64,000 bases of DNA, from contig NZ_CANLOZ010000002.1 in the NCBI RefSeq assembly GCF_947492965.1, positions 62,001-126,000 on the forward strand, read 5' to 3'. The position numbers and the translations under genes were made by a program. The stretch comes from an uncultured Aquimarina sp. Its GTDB lineage: Bacteria; Bacteroidota; Bacteroidia; Flavobacteriales; Flavobacteriaceae. The notes below the pieces were generated by a model that saw nothing but the letters and a program-made list of their open reading frames with translations, searched no databases and had not been told where the DNA came from. Shown here one piece after another: positions 52,965 through 59,867 of the stretch. The first letter of the stretch is position 1; each line of letters starts with the position of its first letter.

Positions 52965-53069
52965 CTCACTACTCACTACTCTGTACTCACTTCTCAATAC
53001 TCACCACTTTCACCTCACACCTCACACCCGACATCCAACTTCTAAAACCTCATACCTAGTACCTAACCC
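52965..53069 (-). repeat. Heptad tandem array abutting the sigma factor stop codon
   Basis: Fifteen uninterrupted 7-nt units on the plus strand, every one beginning with C: CTCACTA twice, CTCTGTA, CTCACTT, CTCAATA, CTCACCA, CTTTCAC, CTCACAC twice, CCGACAT, CCAACTT, CTAAAAC, CTCATAC, CTAGTAC, CTAACCC. The last unit contains the stop codon (TAG on the minus strand) of the ECF sigma factor gene. A 47-nt stretch without a repeat register (52918-52964) separates it from the preceding array. Confidence 0.87.
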
Positions 53070-53635
53070 ACCACCAACTCTACATATACAGGATCATTTT
53101 GTATCATTTGGGTTAATCGTTCTTTATGAATATGTTTTTTTTTGCGAGTGTAGCCTTCTGATAGTCCGAAGCGACTAGCGATTTCCTTCATACTTTTTCC
53201 TTCAAAAAATAATTGCAGTAGTTGTTTACTTTGGCTACTTAATCGTGTAAAATGTTTATAAAACAGGTCCTGTTCATCGGCTCTTGTTATTTGTTCTATA
53301 ACAGATTCCGAAGGATCTAATGTATAGTTTTCATGAAGTTCCTGAAATGCTAATATGTGCTGTCTACGCCACTGGTTTCTCCATTTGTTTTTGCAAATCC
53401 CAATAAAATAGGTGTGAATAGAGGACTCCAAAGAAGCCAAGCTACCAGAGCGAGCTTTGTGATATAACAATACCATCGCTTCCTGAAAAATATCTTCTAC
53501 ATCTTCGATAGTACCTTGATAGCGTAGAATATACTTTTTTACCGCTGGTAAGTCTTTTTTATAAAATGATTTTAGCACTTGGTGATCCCCTGTGATAATC
53601 CCTGCTATGATATGTTTGTTTGTTGTTGAGTTCAT
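53063..53635 (-). CDS. ECF-type RNA polymerase sigma-70 factor
   Basis: The 190-aa product has sigma region 2 (about residues 20-90, TIEDVEDIFQEAMVLLYHKA and GICKNKWRNQWRR) and region 4 (about 130-180, LSSQSKQLLQLFFEGKSMKEIASRFG with LSEGYTRKKKHIHKERL, a helix-turn-helix). Linker and length are normal. No anti-sigma factor is adjacent. It is the promoter-proximal gene of the minus-strand run carrying the GG peptides and exporter, separated from them by the tandem arrays. I infer that it may drive the cluster, but a promoter site could not be read. Confidence 0.88.
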   Translation of the reverse strand: MNSTTNKHIIAGIITGDHQVLKSFYKKDLPAVKKYILRYQGTIEDVEDIFQEAMVLLYHKARSGSLASLESSIHTYFIGICKNKWRNQWRRQHILAFQELHENYTLDPSESVIEQITRADEQDLFYKHFTRLSSQSKQLLQLFFEGKSMKEIASRFGLSEGYTRKKKHIHKERLTQMIQNDPVYVELVVG

Positions 53636-54143
53636 GTTTTCCTATACTTTGTTTGTCACACCAATTCTTTCAGAGTGTTTTTTCATACTCCGAGTGACAT
53701 TATGTTGTTGTGTTTATGTAATTGTATGTTGTACCACATGCGAATGCATCCTATTTCTATGTTACTTTCCTAGGTACTATTCACTTTTTCATTTATACTG
53801 TTACATTTTTATATACCCCATCTGCCTAAGGGGTGTACCCCATGGCTAACTGTTTTTAAGGATTGAATTACTATTTATAAGAATCGTTTTACTGGGTATC
53901 ACCCTTGTAGCAAGCACTTCTAAGGATCGATTTGATATTTATAAGCGGTATTCGATGGCTTATAAGTCTCGATGTACGGGTTATCAACCCTATTTCTTGG
54001 GGTTCGTACTAGTAATCTAATCCTTCGAAATAGTATGTTGATCCTTCGAAGTGCTCATAGGAGGGGTAACAACTATTGATATCTTCCTTATGAGTAGTAT
54101 GGCAAGTGATTTATTGGCTAACTCACCAGCGCTATGTATGGTG
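53636..54143. other. 508-nt gene-free region with repeated short hairpin elements
   Basis: Nothing coding is convincing on either strand. It holds two imperfect copies of a 25-nt element, TAAGGATTGAATTACTATTT followed by ATAAG (53857-53881) and its variant at 53921-53945, and three short inverted repeats: GGGGTGTACCCC (53830-53841), GGGTATCACCC (53894-53904) and GGGTTATCAACCC (53978-53990). TCCTTCGAA occurs at 54021-54029 and 54042-54050. The pattern suggests regulatory or decayed mobile repeats upstream of the sigma factor gene. Confidence 0.6.
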
Positions 54144-54629
54144 TTAAGAGGTTGTATCCGTGGTATCAATACTGGATGTCGTCTTATTAAACAACACCTT
54201 CATATCTTCATATACCGATTTGGCACCCGGTTCATTTTCACCGGCTAGATAACGACTCATGCGATAAAAGCTTAGCGCATTGGTATAATTATCATGATCT
54301 AAGAGGGTTTTGGTATCTACCAGTTGTTGGGTTAGATTTTCTAGGAGTTGTACTCTGTTTTCTACTTGTGTACGTGCCAGGTAGTCTTTGTCAAACTCTT
54401 CTTTGTCGATAAAACTAGGAATCCAATTAGGATGTTGCTCCATATAGTTTTTGGCTTTGTCTACAATTAGTTTGTTCTGATTGGCAATACGCCCGTATTG
54501 TCTGCGCTGATCAGGAGTAAGGTTTACTGTTTTACCAGTAAGTATCTGGCGAATACCCAGTAAATGCCCATCTAGCTGAGTTAATTCTTCTTCTGTAAAG
54601 CTAATGCTTATTAAATTTTCTAATGCCAT
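54144..54629 (-). CDS. Conserved hypothetical helical protein
   Basis: The 161-aa product is soluble, with no signal peptide. It begins MALENLISISFTEEELTQLD and contains TVNLTPDQRRQYGRIANQNK, then helical, charged sequence. I recall related sequences in several Bacteroidota genomes but no assigned function. The sequence suggests a helical bundle. It lies just upstream of the sigma factor gene on the same strand, after a 508-nt gap, and divergent from the TPR/AraC-type regulator. Confidence 0.68.
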   Translation of the reverse strand: MALENLISISFTEEELTQLDGHLLGIRQILTGKTVNLTPDQRRQYGRIANQNKLIVDKAKNYMEQHPNWIPSFIDKEEFDKDYLARTQVENRVQLLENLTQQLVDTKTLLDHDNYTNALSFYRMSRYLAGENEPGAKSVYEDMKVLFNKTTSSIDTTDTTS

Positions 54630-54777
54630 GAATGTTATTGTTTTTAGCGATTACGTAAATACGTAATGTTCTTTTTTTGTTTTATATTACTTTTGCAAAA
54701 GTTTAAAATAATTTGATCGTTTTGATCGAGACAAATATATATTGGAGATTTATGTTAGTGCAAGAAGAGATGATCGC

Positions 54778-54812
54778 AATTCATGAATTCTTAAGTGATA
54801 ATTCATGAATTC
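54778..54812 (+). promoter_or_regulatory. Two copies of the palindrome AATTCATGAATTC upstream of the TPR/HTH regulator
   Basis: AATTCATGAATTC occurs at 54778-54790 and again at 54800-54812, 22 bp apart; each contains the 12-bp perfect palindrome AATTCATGAATT. The 17-nt segment AAGTGATAATTCATGAA (54793-54809) recurs exactly at 56660-56676, upstream of the peptide gene at 56759. The regulator start is at 54897. Confidence 0.72.
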
Positions 54813-54896
54813 AGATTGGGTTAATACTCTACTGCTAATATTTAAGTAACTGAAAAAGAAGTGTTTGTTTTGGTAAACGGGATTTTTTAATTTATT

Positions 54897-56636
54897 ATGA
54901 TAACCAAAATCTACAATAAGCAACTAAATACTTTATACATGAGGTTTCTAACGTTTATCTTAATCATATTTCTCAGTACGGTACCTTCTCAAGTATTAAG
55001 TCAGACTGAAAACTTTATTATTACTGATTCTCTGAAGCAAAAAAGCTTTGATGATTTAGAAAAAAGCTTCTTTACAAGTTTAAAAGATTCCATTAGTTCT
55101 CAGGCTTATGCGTTAACTATTATTTCTAAAGGAAAAACAGAAAAAGATACGATACAAATTCTTAAAGGGTATTCATTTTTATCATACCTTAATTCTTCTA
55201 AAAAAATATATCTTTCTTACGCTGATAGTATCATAAAAATTGCTAAAAATACAAACAACTCTGGATATTTAAGTTTGGGATATTCTAATAAAGCAGAATA
55301 TTACTTTAATAAAAGAAATTATCAAAAATCTTTAGATAATTACTTGATTGCAAAAAAATATATCAGTAGAGGAGTAAGAATGGATCTTATTATTGATACT
55401 AATATAGGGTTATTAAAAAGTAGATTAGGTCAACATAATGATGCTTTGGAAATCTTTAAAAAATTTTGGAATAAATCTTTAAAAGAGAACTATAAAGAGA
55501 CTGATCCAGATAATTATCTAAAAAGTTTGTTTTCATTGGCATATACTTATAATAGAGTAAAAAAATATGATTCAGCATCTTATTATAATAAATTGGGTTT
55601 AAATGAATCATTGAATCTAAAAAACAAATTTGAATATTATCATTTTGTATTAAGCGAAGCTGTAAACGACTTCGATCTACAAAAATATTCAATTTCCAAT
55701 GATAGTATTCAGGAAGTTTTACATAATATTCATCATTTGGATAAGGCTAACCAAATTGTAGTTTATTTCTACAAGGGAAAAGTATCTTTAAAACTAAAAA
55801 AATATGAAGAAGCAGTTCAAAACTTTAAGCGAGTCGATTCCTTATATAATGAAATACATGATTTAATTCCTGAGGCAAGAGAAGCTTATGTATATTTAAT
55901 ACAACACTATAAAAAAAATAAGGATAGTAAAAATCAGTTATATTTTATAGAACAGTTACTCAGTGTGGATAGTATTTTAAATACTAATTATAGATATCTG
56001 AGTAAAAAGATTAATAAAGAATATGATACTCCTCAATTGATAGAGGATAAGAAACTTATAATTAAAGGATTAGAAAATAAAAACAAAAGCTTCTCTGTAG
56101 GGATATATTTAGTTTCATTACTTTTTTTAATTAGTTTATTTGGTTTGGGTTATTATTTTATTAGACAGAAAAAATTACAAAAACGTTTTCAAAAGATAAT
56201 TTCTCAAAAAGAAGAACAAAAGCAGAATGCTAAGTCTATTGTTAAAGATTCTAATAAGTCTATAGGTATTTCAGCGGAAGTGATAGATACTATTTTAGAA
56301 ATGCTTGAAAAATTTGAAGCTAAAGAAGAATACCTACAAAAGAAAACTACTATTAATGCATTATCAAAAAAGTTCAATACCAATCCTAATTATTTATCTA
56401 AAGTAATTAACACATATAAGAAAAAGAGTTTTAGTAATTATATAAACGAACTTCGAATTAATTATGTTATTAAAAAACTAAAAACGGATACCAAGTTTAG
56501 AAAATACACCATGAAAGCGATTGCAACTGAGATAGGGTTTAATACGACTGAGGCCTTTTCTAGGTCGTTTCATAAGCAGGTTGGGTTGTATCCTTCTTAT
56601 TTTATAAAAGAATTAGAAAAACAGGAGGGGTTGTAA
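54897..56636 (+). CDS. TPR-repeat membrane protein with C-terminal AraC-type helix-turn-helix
   Basis: A signal sequence or membrane anchor (RFLTFILIIFLSTVPSQVLSQ, after an ATG at 54897 or 54939) precedes TPR-like repeats (about residues 60-350), one membrane helix (about 400-420, GIYLVSLLFLISLFGLGYYFI), a coiled Lys/Gln-rich linker, and an AraC-type HTH (about 475-575: INALSKKFNTNPNYLSKVIN and KYTMKAIATEIGFNTTEAFSRSFHKQVG). This is the Bacteroidota one-component architecture in which a periplasmic TPR sensor is joined to a DNA-binding domain. It precedes the Ser/Thr-rich peptide gene by 122 nt and shares an upstream palindrome with it, so it is a candidate activator. Confidence 0.87.
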   Translation: MITKIYNKQLNTLYMRFLTFILIIFLSTVPSQVLSQTENFIITDSLKQKSFDDLEKSFFTSLKDSISSQAYALTIISKGKTEKDTIQILKGYSFLSYLNSSKKIYLSYADSIIKIAKNTNNSGYLSLGYSNKAEYYFNKRNYQKSLDNYLIAKKYISRGVRMDLIIDTNIGLLKSRLGQHNDALEIFKKFWNKSLKENYKETDPDNYLKSLFSLAYTYNRVKKYDSASYYNKLGLNESLNLKNKFEYYHFVLSEAVNDFDLQKYSISNDSIQEVLHNIHHLDKANQIVVYFYKGKVSLKLKKYEEAVQNFKRVDSLYNEIHDLIPEAREAYVYLIQHYKKNKDSKNQLYFIEQLLSVDSILNTNYRYLSKKINKEYDTPQLIEDKKLIIKGLENKNKSFSVGIYLVSLLFLISLFGLGYYFIRQKKLQKRFQKIISQKEEQKQNAKSIVKDSNKSIGISAEVIDTILEMLEKFEAKEEYLQKKTTINALSKKFNTNPNYLSKVINTYKKKSFSNYINELRINYVIKKLKTDTKFRKYTMKAIATEIGFNTTEAFSRSFHKQVGLYPSYFIKELEKQEGL

Positions 56637-56659
56637 TTATCAGTAATTAAGTGTTTTAC

Positions 56660-56676
56660 AAGTGATAATTCATGAA
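56660..56676 (+). promoter_or_regulatory. Candidate operator upstream of the lanthipeptide-like precursor
   Basis: The 17-nt AAGTGATAATTCATGAA is identical to a segment at 54793-54809. Its palindromic part (AATTCATGAA) ends about 48 nt before the -7 box at 56725, near position -55, which suits an activator. Confidence 0.65.
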
Positions 56677-56724
56677 AACAGACTAGTTGTTATAGATTGC
56701 TGATTTTTTTTTAATCAATATTTA

Positions 56725-56732
56725 TATCTTTG
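56725..56732 (+). promoter_or_regulatory. -7 box of the peptide precursor gene
   Basis: TATCTTTG matches TAnnTTTG exactly and lies 26 nt before the start codon at 56759. No TTTG is found at the expected -33 site; only a T-run (56704-56712) lies there, consistent with activator dependence. Confidence 0.65.
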
Positions 56733-56758
56733 AATCATTAATAACAAATTGAAAGGGA

Positions 56759-56944
56759 ATGAAAAATACAAAGTTAGATCTTCAAAAATTTACAGTAGCT
56801 AGATTAGACAACATGAATGCTATAAAAGGAGGTAGTAATAATACATCTACAACATCTACAGATGAGGATAGTCTTCCAACTGAAACATCTTTAGCAAGTT
56901 TACAATCAAGTTTACAGTGTATAATTACAAGAAACAACGAATAA
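56759..56944 (+). CDS. Lanthipeptide-like (GG-leader) natural product precursor
   Basis: The 61-aa product has leader KLDLQKFTVARLDNMNAIKGG, which fits the Bacteroidota LxLxKxxVxxL..M..IKGG class I lanthipeptide/GG-natural-product leader, with processing after Gly25. The 36-residue core (SNNTSTTSTDEDSLPTETSL and onwards) has fifteen Ser/Thr and one Cys at 54. Many Ser/Thr and few Cys is seen in some Bacteroidota RiPPs. No LanB, LanC, radical SAM or grasp-type enzyme lies in the window, so the modification system must be elsewhere, or absent. A weak AAAGGG precedes the ATG, and a terminator follows. Confidence 0.78.
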   Translation: MKNTKLDLQKFTVARLDNMNAIKGGSNNTSTTSTDEDSLPTETSLASLQSSLQCIITRNNE

Positions 56945-56976
56945 GAATTAGTGTTTATTGTAAAAACATGACCAAG

Positions 56977-57007
56977 ATTCCGTTGCTTAACTGTAGCGGA
57001 ATTTTTT
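56977..57007 (+). terminator. Rho-independent terminator after the peptide precursor
   Basis: ATTCCGTTGC (56977-56986) pairs with GTAGCGGAAT (56993-57002), including two wobble pairs, around loop TTAACT, and a T run follows to 57007. The peptide gene is thus a single-gene unit. Confidence 0.82.
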
Positions 57008-57041
57008 GTTTCCATAATTCTAGACTATTTCTGCCCCGAAT

Positions 57042-57896
57042 TTATAAATTTAGGACAAAGTCAACCGTTTTTTCGATAACCATGTTTGGTGCTTCCTTAT
57101 GTGGTGTATGACCTATATTGGGAATGATAAGAGATATGGATATTCCTTGCGTTTTTGTAATGATATTCGTTACCTGATCTAAAGTTCCATATTCATCTTT
57201 TTCTCCTTGAATTATAAGAGAAGGACAGGTGATATGTTTTAAGTAGTCTTCTATATTCCAGTTAGCGAAGGTAGGAGAGAGCCAGGTTTCTGTCCACATA
57301 CTAAAGACCGCATCTGTGTTTGAACCGTGATATTTGGTTAGTTTTTCTCTAAGGTTTGTGGTATCGTAAGCAAGTTTAGCTTCTCTTATTCCATCTAACG
57401 TTTCTTTTTCTACAAATACATGAGCGCCTTCGGTAATAATACCAGATATTCTATCTGGATATAATGATGCAGCTAATAAAGCAATGCTTCCTCCATCACT
57501 ATGACCAAATAGAATTATTTTATTGAGTTTTAAATGATCAATAAGTTGTAGTAAAGTATCAGCTTCTTTTTTTAAATAGTCTTGGGCTCTTTTATTCTCT
57601 GAAAACGGATCTGACTTGCCATATCCCTGACGATCATAAGATAGTACATTATAATCAGTTCTTTTTTTGATTTTTTCAGGAAAATCTCTCCATAGTTCTA
57701 TACATCCTAATGAATCGTGTAAGAATATTATGGTTGGTTTGGAAGTGTCTAAAGTTTCTGGATTGCAAGAAAGCCTTATACGATGTGTATTGATAAAAAT
57801 GTCCAAATGCAAAATTTGTAAGTAAATAATGATCAAAAATAGGTTAAAGTCTATACAAATTATATATTTTGCAAGATCAAAGTTGTAACACCTCAT
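57042..57896 (-). CDS. Alpha/beta fold hydrolase
   Basis: The oxyanion segment HDSLG, nucleophile elbow GHSDGG (Ser about residue 137), acid in GEKDEYGT and His in GHTPHKE give an intact catalytic set. The family includes esterases, haloperoxidases and lactonases; substrate is unknown. The only in-frame ATG upstream is at 57896, 37 nt from the divergent M61 gene. A minus-strand -7 box (TATTTTTG, 57834-57841) lies inside this frame, so I think the true start may be a TTG at 57812 or 57806, giving about 256 residues. Coordinates here use the ATG. Confidence 0.82.
   Translation of the reverse strand: MRCYNFDLAKYIICIDFNLFLIIIYLQILHLDIFINTHRIRLSCNPETLDTSKPTIIFLHDSLGCIELWRDFPEKIKKRTDYNVLSYDRQGYGKSDPFSENKRAQDYLKKEADTLLQLIDHLKLNKIILFGHSDGGSIALLAASLYPDRISGIITEGAHVFVEKETLDGIREAKLAYDTTNLREKLTKYHGSNTDAVFSMWTETWLSPTFANWNIEDYLKHITCPSLIIQGEKDEYGTLDQVTNIITKTQGISISLIIPNIGHTPHKEAPNMVIEKTVDFVLNL
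57834..57841 (-). promoter_or_regulatory. -7 box of the alpha/beta hydrolase gene
   Basis: TATTTTTG on the minus strand matches TAnnTTTG exactly. It lies downstream of the ATG at 57896 and 22 nt upstream of the TTG at 57812, which argues for the shorter start. Confidence 0.5.
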
Positions 57897-57904
57897 TATT
57901 TTTG
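57897..57904 (+). promoter_or_regulatory. -7 box of the M61 peptidase gene
   Basis: TATTTTTG (57897-57904) matches the consensus exactly and lies 29 nt before the ATG at 57934. TTTG at 57868-57871 is 25 nt upstream, a little far for a standard -33 element. Confidence 0.55.
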
Positions 57905-57933
57905 ACGTTTACCATAATAAATATTTAAAATAC

Positions 57934-59811
57934 ATGAAAAAAGTACTAGTTGCGGTCTCTACCAGTTTATTGTTAGTAGGATGTGGTTCTATGAATACAT
58001 CGAAAGATGTAGCTTCTAAAACACCTATAGTTGCGAAAGTTGATCTTACCGAAGTTACCGATGATAAAGTTCCTATGACTATTAATCCAGGTCGCTTTAC
58101 GCAAGATACAATAAACTATTTTTTACCTAAAGTAGTGCAGGGAACATATGCTGTTAGTGATTTTGGAAAGTTTATCGATAATTTCAGAGCTTTAGATTAT
58201 AATGGAGCGGAATTATCAACTAATAAGATTGATGATAATACTTGGCAAATTGCTAATGCTACACAATTAGATAAAATTGTGTATTTGGTAAACGATACCT
58301 ATGATATTGAAAATACAGGTGTTGGTACTCCTTTCTCGCCATCAGGTACTAATATAGAATCTGATAATTTTGTATTGAATTTACATGGGTTTATCGGTTA
58401 CTTTGATGTATTGAAGAATAATCAATATGCTATAGAAGTAAAAGCTCCGTCCGATATGCAAAGGACTTCTGCATTACCGAATGTAGGTACAGAAAAAAGT
58501 GAAGAGGGATCTATTACTACAGATAAGTATTTTGCTTCTCGGTATTTTGAAGTTACAGACAATCCAATGATGTATGGTAAATTAGATGTAGAAGAATTTG
58601 AAGTAGGAGGGATTAAAATTGTTTTAAGTGTATATTCTCCAAATAAAACATACTCGGCAGCAGGTATAAAAGAAACTGTTTTTAAAATGATGGAAGCCCA
58701 AAAGAAATATTTGGGAGATATTGATAGTACACCTAGATATGATATCTATTTGTATTTAGCTTCACAATCTCAATCTGCTCCTACAGGTTTTGGAGCGTTA
58801 GAGCACCATACTTCTACCGTAGTAGTGTTACCAGAGGCTATTCCTGAAGATGCTTTGGCATCTGCTATGATTGATGTGGTGTCTCATGAGTTTTTTCATA
58901 TCGTAACTCCCTTAAGTGTGCATTCCGAAGATGTTCATTATTTTGATTACAACAATCCTACTTTTTCTAAGCACTTATGGATGTATGAAGGAGTCACAGA
59001 ATATTTCGCAAGTGTTTTTCAGGTAAATCAAGATCTTGTTTCTGAAGAGGAGTTTTACACGAAAATGATGGGTAAAATAGATTCTGCAAGTTTGTTTGAT
59101 GATGCTATGAGTTTTACTGAAATGAGTGAAAACATATTGAATGAGCCTTATGCTAAGAACTATGCGAATGTATATGAAAAAGGAGCTTTAATAGGAATGT
59201 GTATTGATATTCTCATGCGTGAAGAAAGTGATGGAAATCGTGGGATCTTATCTCTTATGAAAGAACTTTCTTTAAAGTATGGTAAAAATAAACCGTTTGA
59301 AGATGATAAAATTATTGATGAAATAGTAGCGATGACCTATCCGTCTATAGAAAAGTTTTTAACCACCCATGTTATAGGAAAAACTCCTATTAACTATAAT
59401 GAGTTTTTTGAGAAAGTAGGACTTTCTATGGGAGTTAAGGATATCGAGACGGATTATGTAAGAAATGGCAATAATATTATTGTCGGTGGAGATCAGGATA
59501 AAGGGACTATATTTTTTACAGAGGATGTTGCAGAAAATAGTTTCTGGGCTACAAATGGAGTGAAACCGTTTGATGTTATAAAAGAGGTAAACGGAACTGC
59601 CTTAACATTAATAAATGCTAATTCTGTATTGCAAAATACACTACAATGGAAAGTGGGCGATGATGTAGAGGTAAAATTGGATAGAGGAGGCGAGGAAATT
59701 TTAATAAAGACAAAATTAACAAAGTCTTATACTAAAGGAAAAGCATTAAGTAGTCTTGAAAACCCAACAGAAAAACAATTAAAGCTTAGAGAAGCTTGGT
59801 TAAAAGGATAA
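57934..59811 (+). CDS. M61 family metallopeptidase lipoprotein with C-terminal PDZ domain
   Basis: The lipoprotein signal has lipobox LLVGC. After an N-terminal beta domain comes the gluzincin site SHEFFHIVTPLSVHSE (HExxH near residue 322) with the downstream glutamate in LWMYEGVTEYFA, the M61 pattern. A PDZ-like domain is near residues 535-600 (FWATNGVKPFDVIKEVNG). M61 enzymes remove N-terminal glycine or acidic residues from peptides. The length of 625 aa is normal. Periplasmic or outer-membrane attachment is inferred. Own promoter and terminator. Confidence 0.93.
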   Translation: MKKVLVAVSTSLLLVGCGSMNTSKDVASKTPIVAKVDLTEVTDDKVPMTINPGRFTQDTINYFLPKVVQGTYAVSDFGKFIDNFRALDYNGAELSTNKIDDNTWQIANATQLDKIVYLVNDTYDIENTGVGTPFSPSGTNIESDNFVLNLHGFIGYFDVLKNNQYAIEVKAPSDMQRTSALPNVGTEKSEEGSITTDKYFASRYFEVTDNPMMYGKLDVEEFEVGGIKIVLSVYSPNKTYSAAGIKETVFKMMEAQKKYLGDIDSTPRYDIYLYLASQSQSAPTGFGALEHHTSTVVVLPEAIPEDALASAMIDVVSHEFFHIVTPLSVHSEDVHYFDYNNPTFSKHLWMYEGVTEYFASVFQVNQDLVSEEEFYTKMMGKIDSASLFDDAMSFTEMSENILNEPYAKNYANVYEKGALIGMCIDILMREESDGNRGILSLMKELSLKYGKNKPFEDDKIIDEIVAMTYPSIEKFLTTHVIGKTPINYNEFFEKVGLSMGVKDIETDYVRNGNNIIVGGDQDKGTIFFTEDVAENSFWATNGVKPFDVIKEVNGTALTLINANSVLQNTLQWKVGDDVEVKLDRGGEEILIKTKLTKSYTKGKALSSLENPTEKQLKLREAWLKG

Positions 59812-59814
59812 TAA

Positions 59815-59847
59815 AAAAAGCGGGTCAATAAATAGGACCCGCTTTTT
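59815..59847. terminator. Bidirectional rho-independent terminator after the M61 peptidase gene
   Basis: AAAAAGCGGGTC (59815-59826) pairs with GACCCGCTTTTT (59836-59847) around a 9-nt loop. A/T runs on both sides make it usable by the convergent oxidoreductase gene too. Confidence 0.9.
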
Positions 59848-59867
59848 CTTTTCTATTTGCTAGTATG

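Noticed and set aside
50977-53069. CRISPR array
   Set aside because: The repeats are 7-8 nt and degenerate without spacers of constant length, and no cas gene is present.
52942-53178. 78-codon plus-strand frame across the heptad array
   Set aside because: The product is a readout of the 7-nt repeats (Ser/Thr/His/Pro-rich) and the antisense of the sigma factor's 3' end.
53592-53849. 85-codon plus-strand frame, Cys/Tyr/Phe-rich
   Set aside because: It overlaps the sigma factor start antisense, the product looks like a translated T-rich non-coding region, and there is no promoter or homologue that I know.
54051-54248. 65-codon plus-strand frame
   Set aside because: It is mostly antisense to the conserved hypothetical gene at 54144-54629.
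56917-57111. 64-codon plus-strand frame after the lanthipeptide-like gene
   Set aside because: It crosses the terminator of the peptide gene and is antisense to the end of the hydrolase gene.
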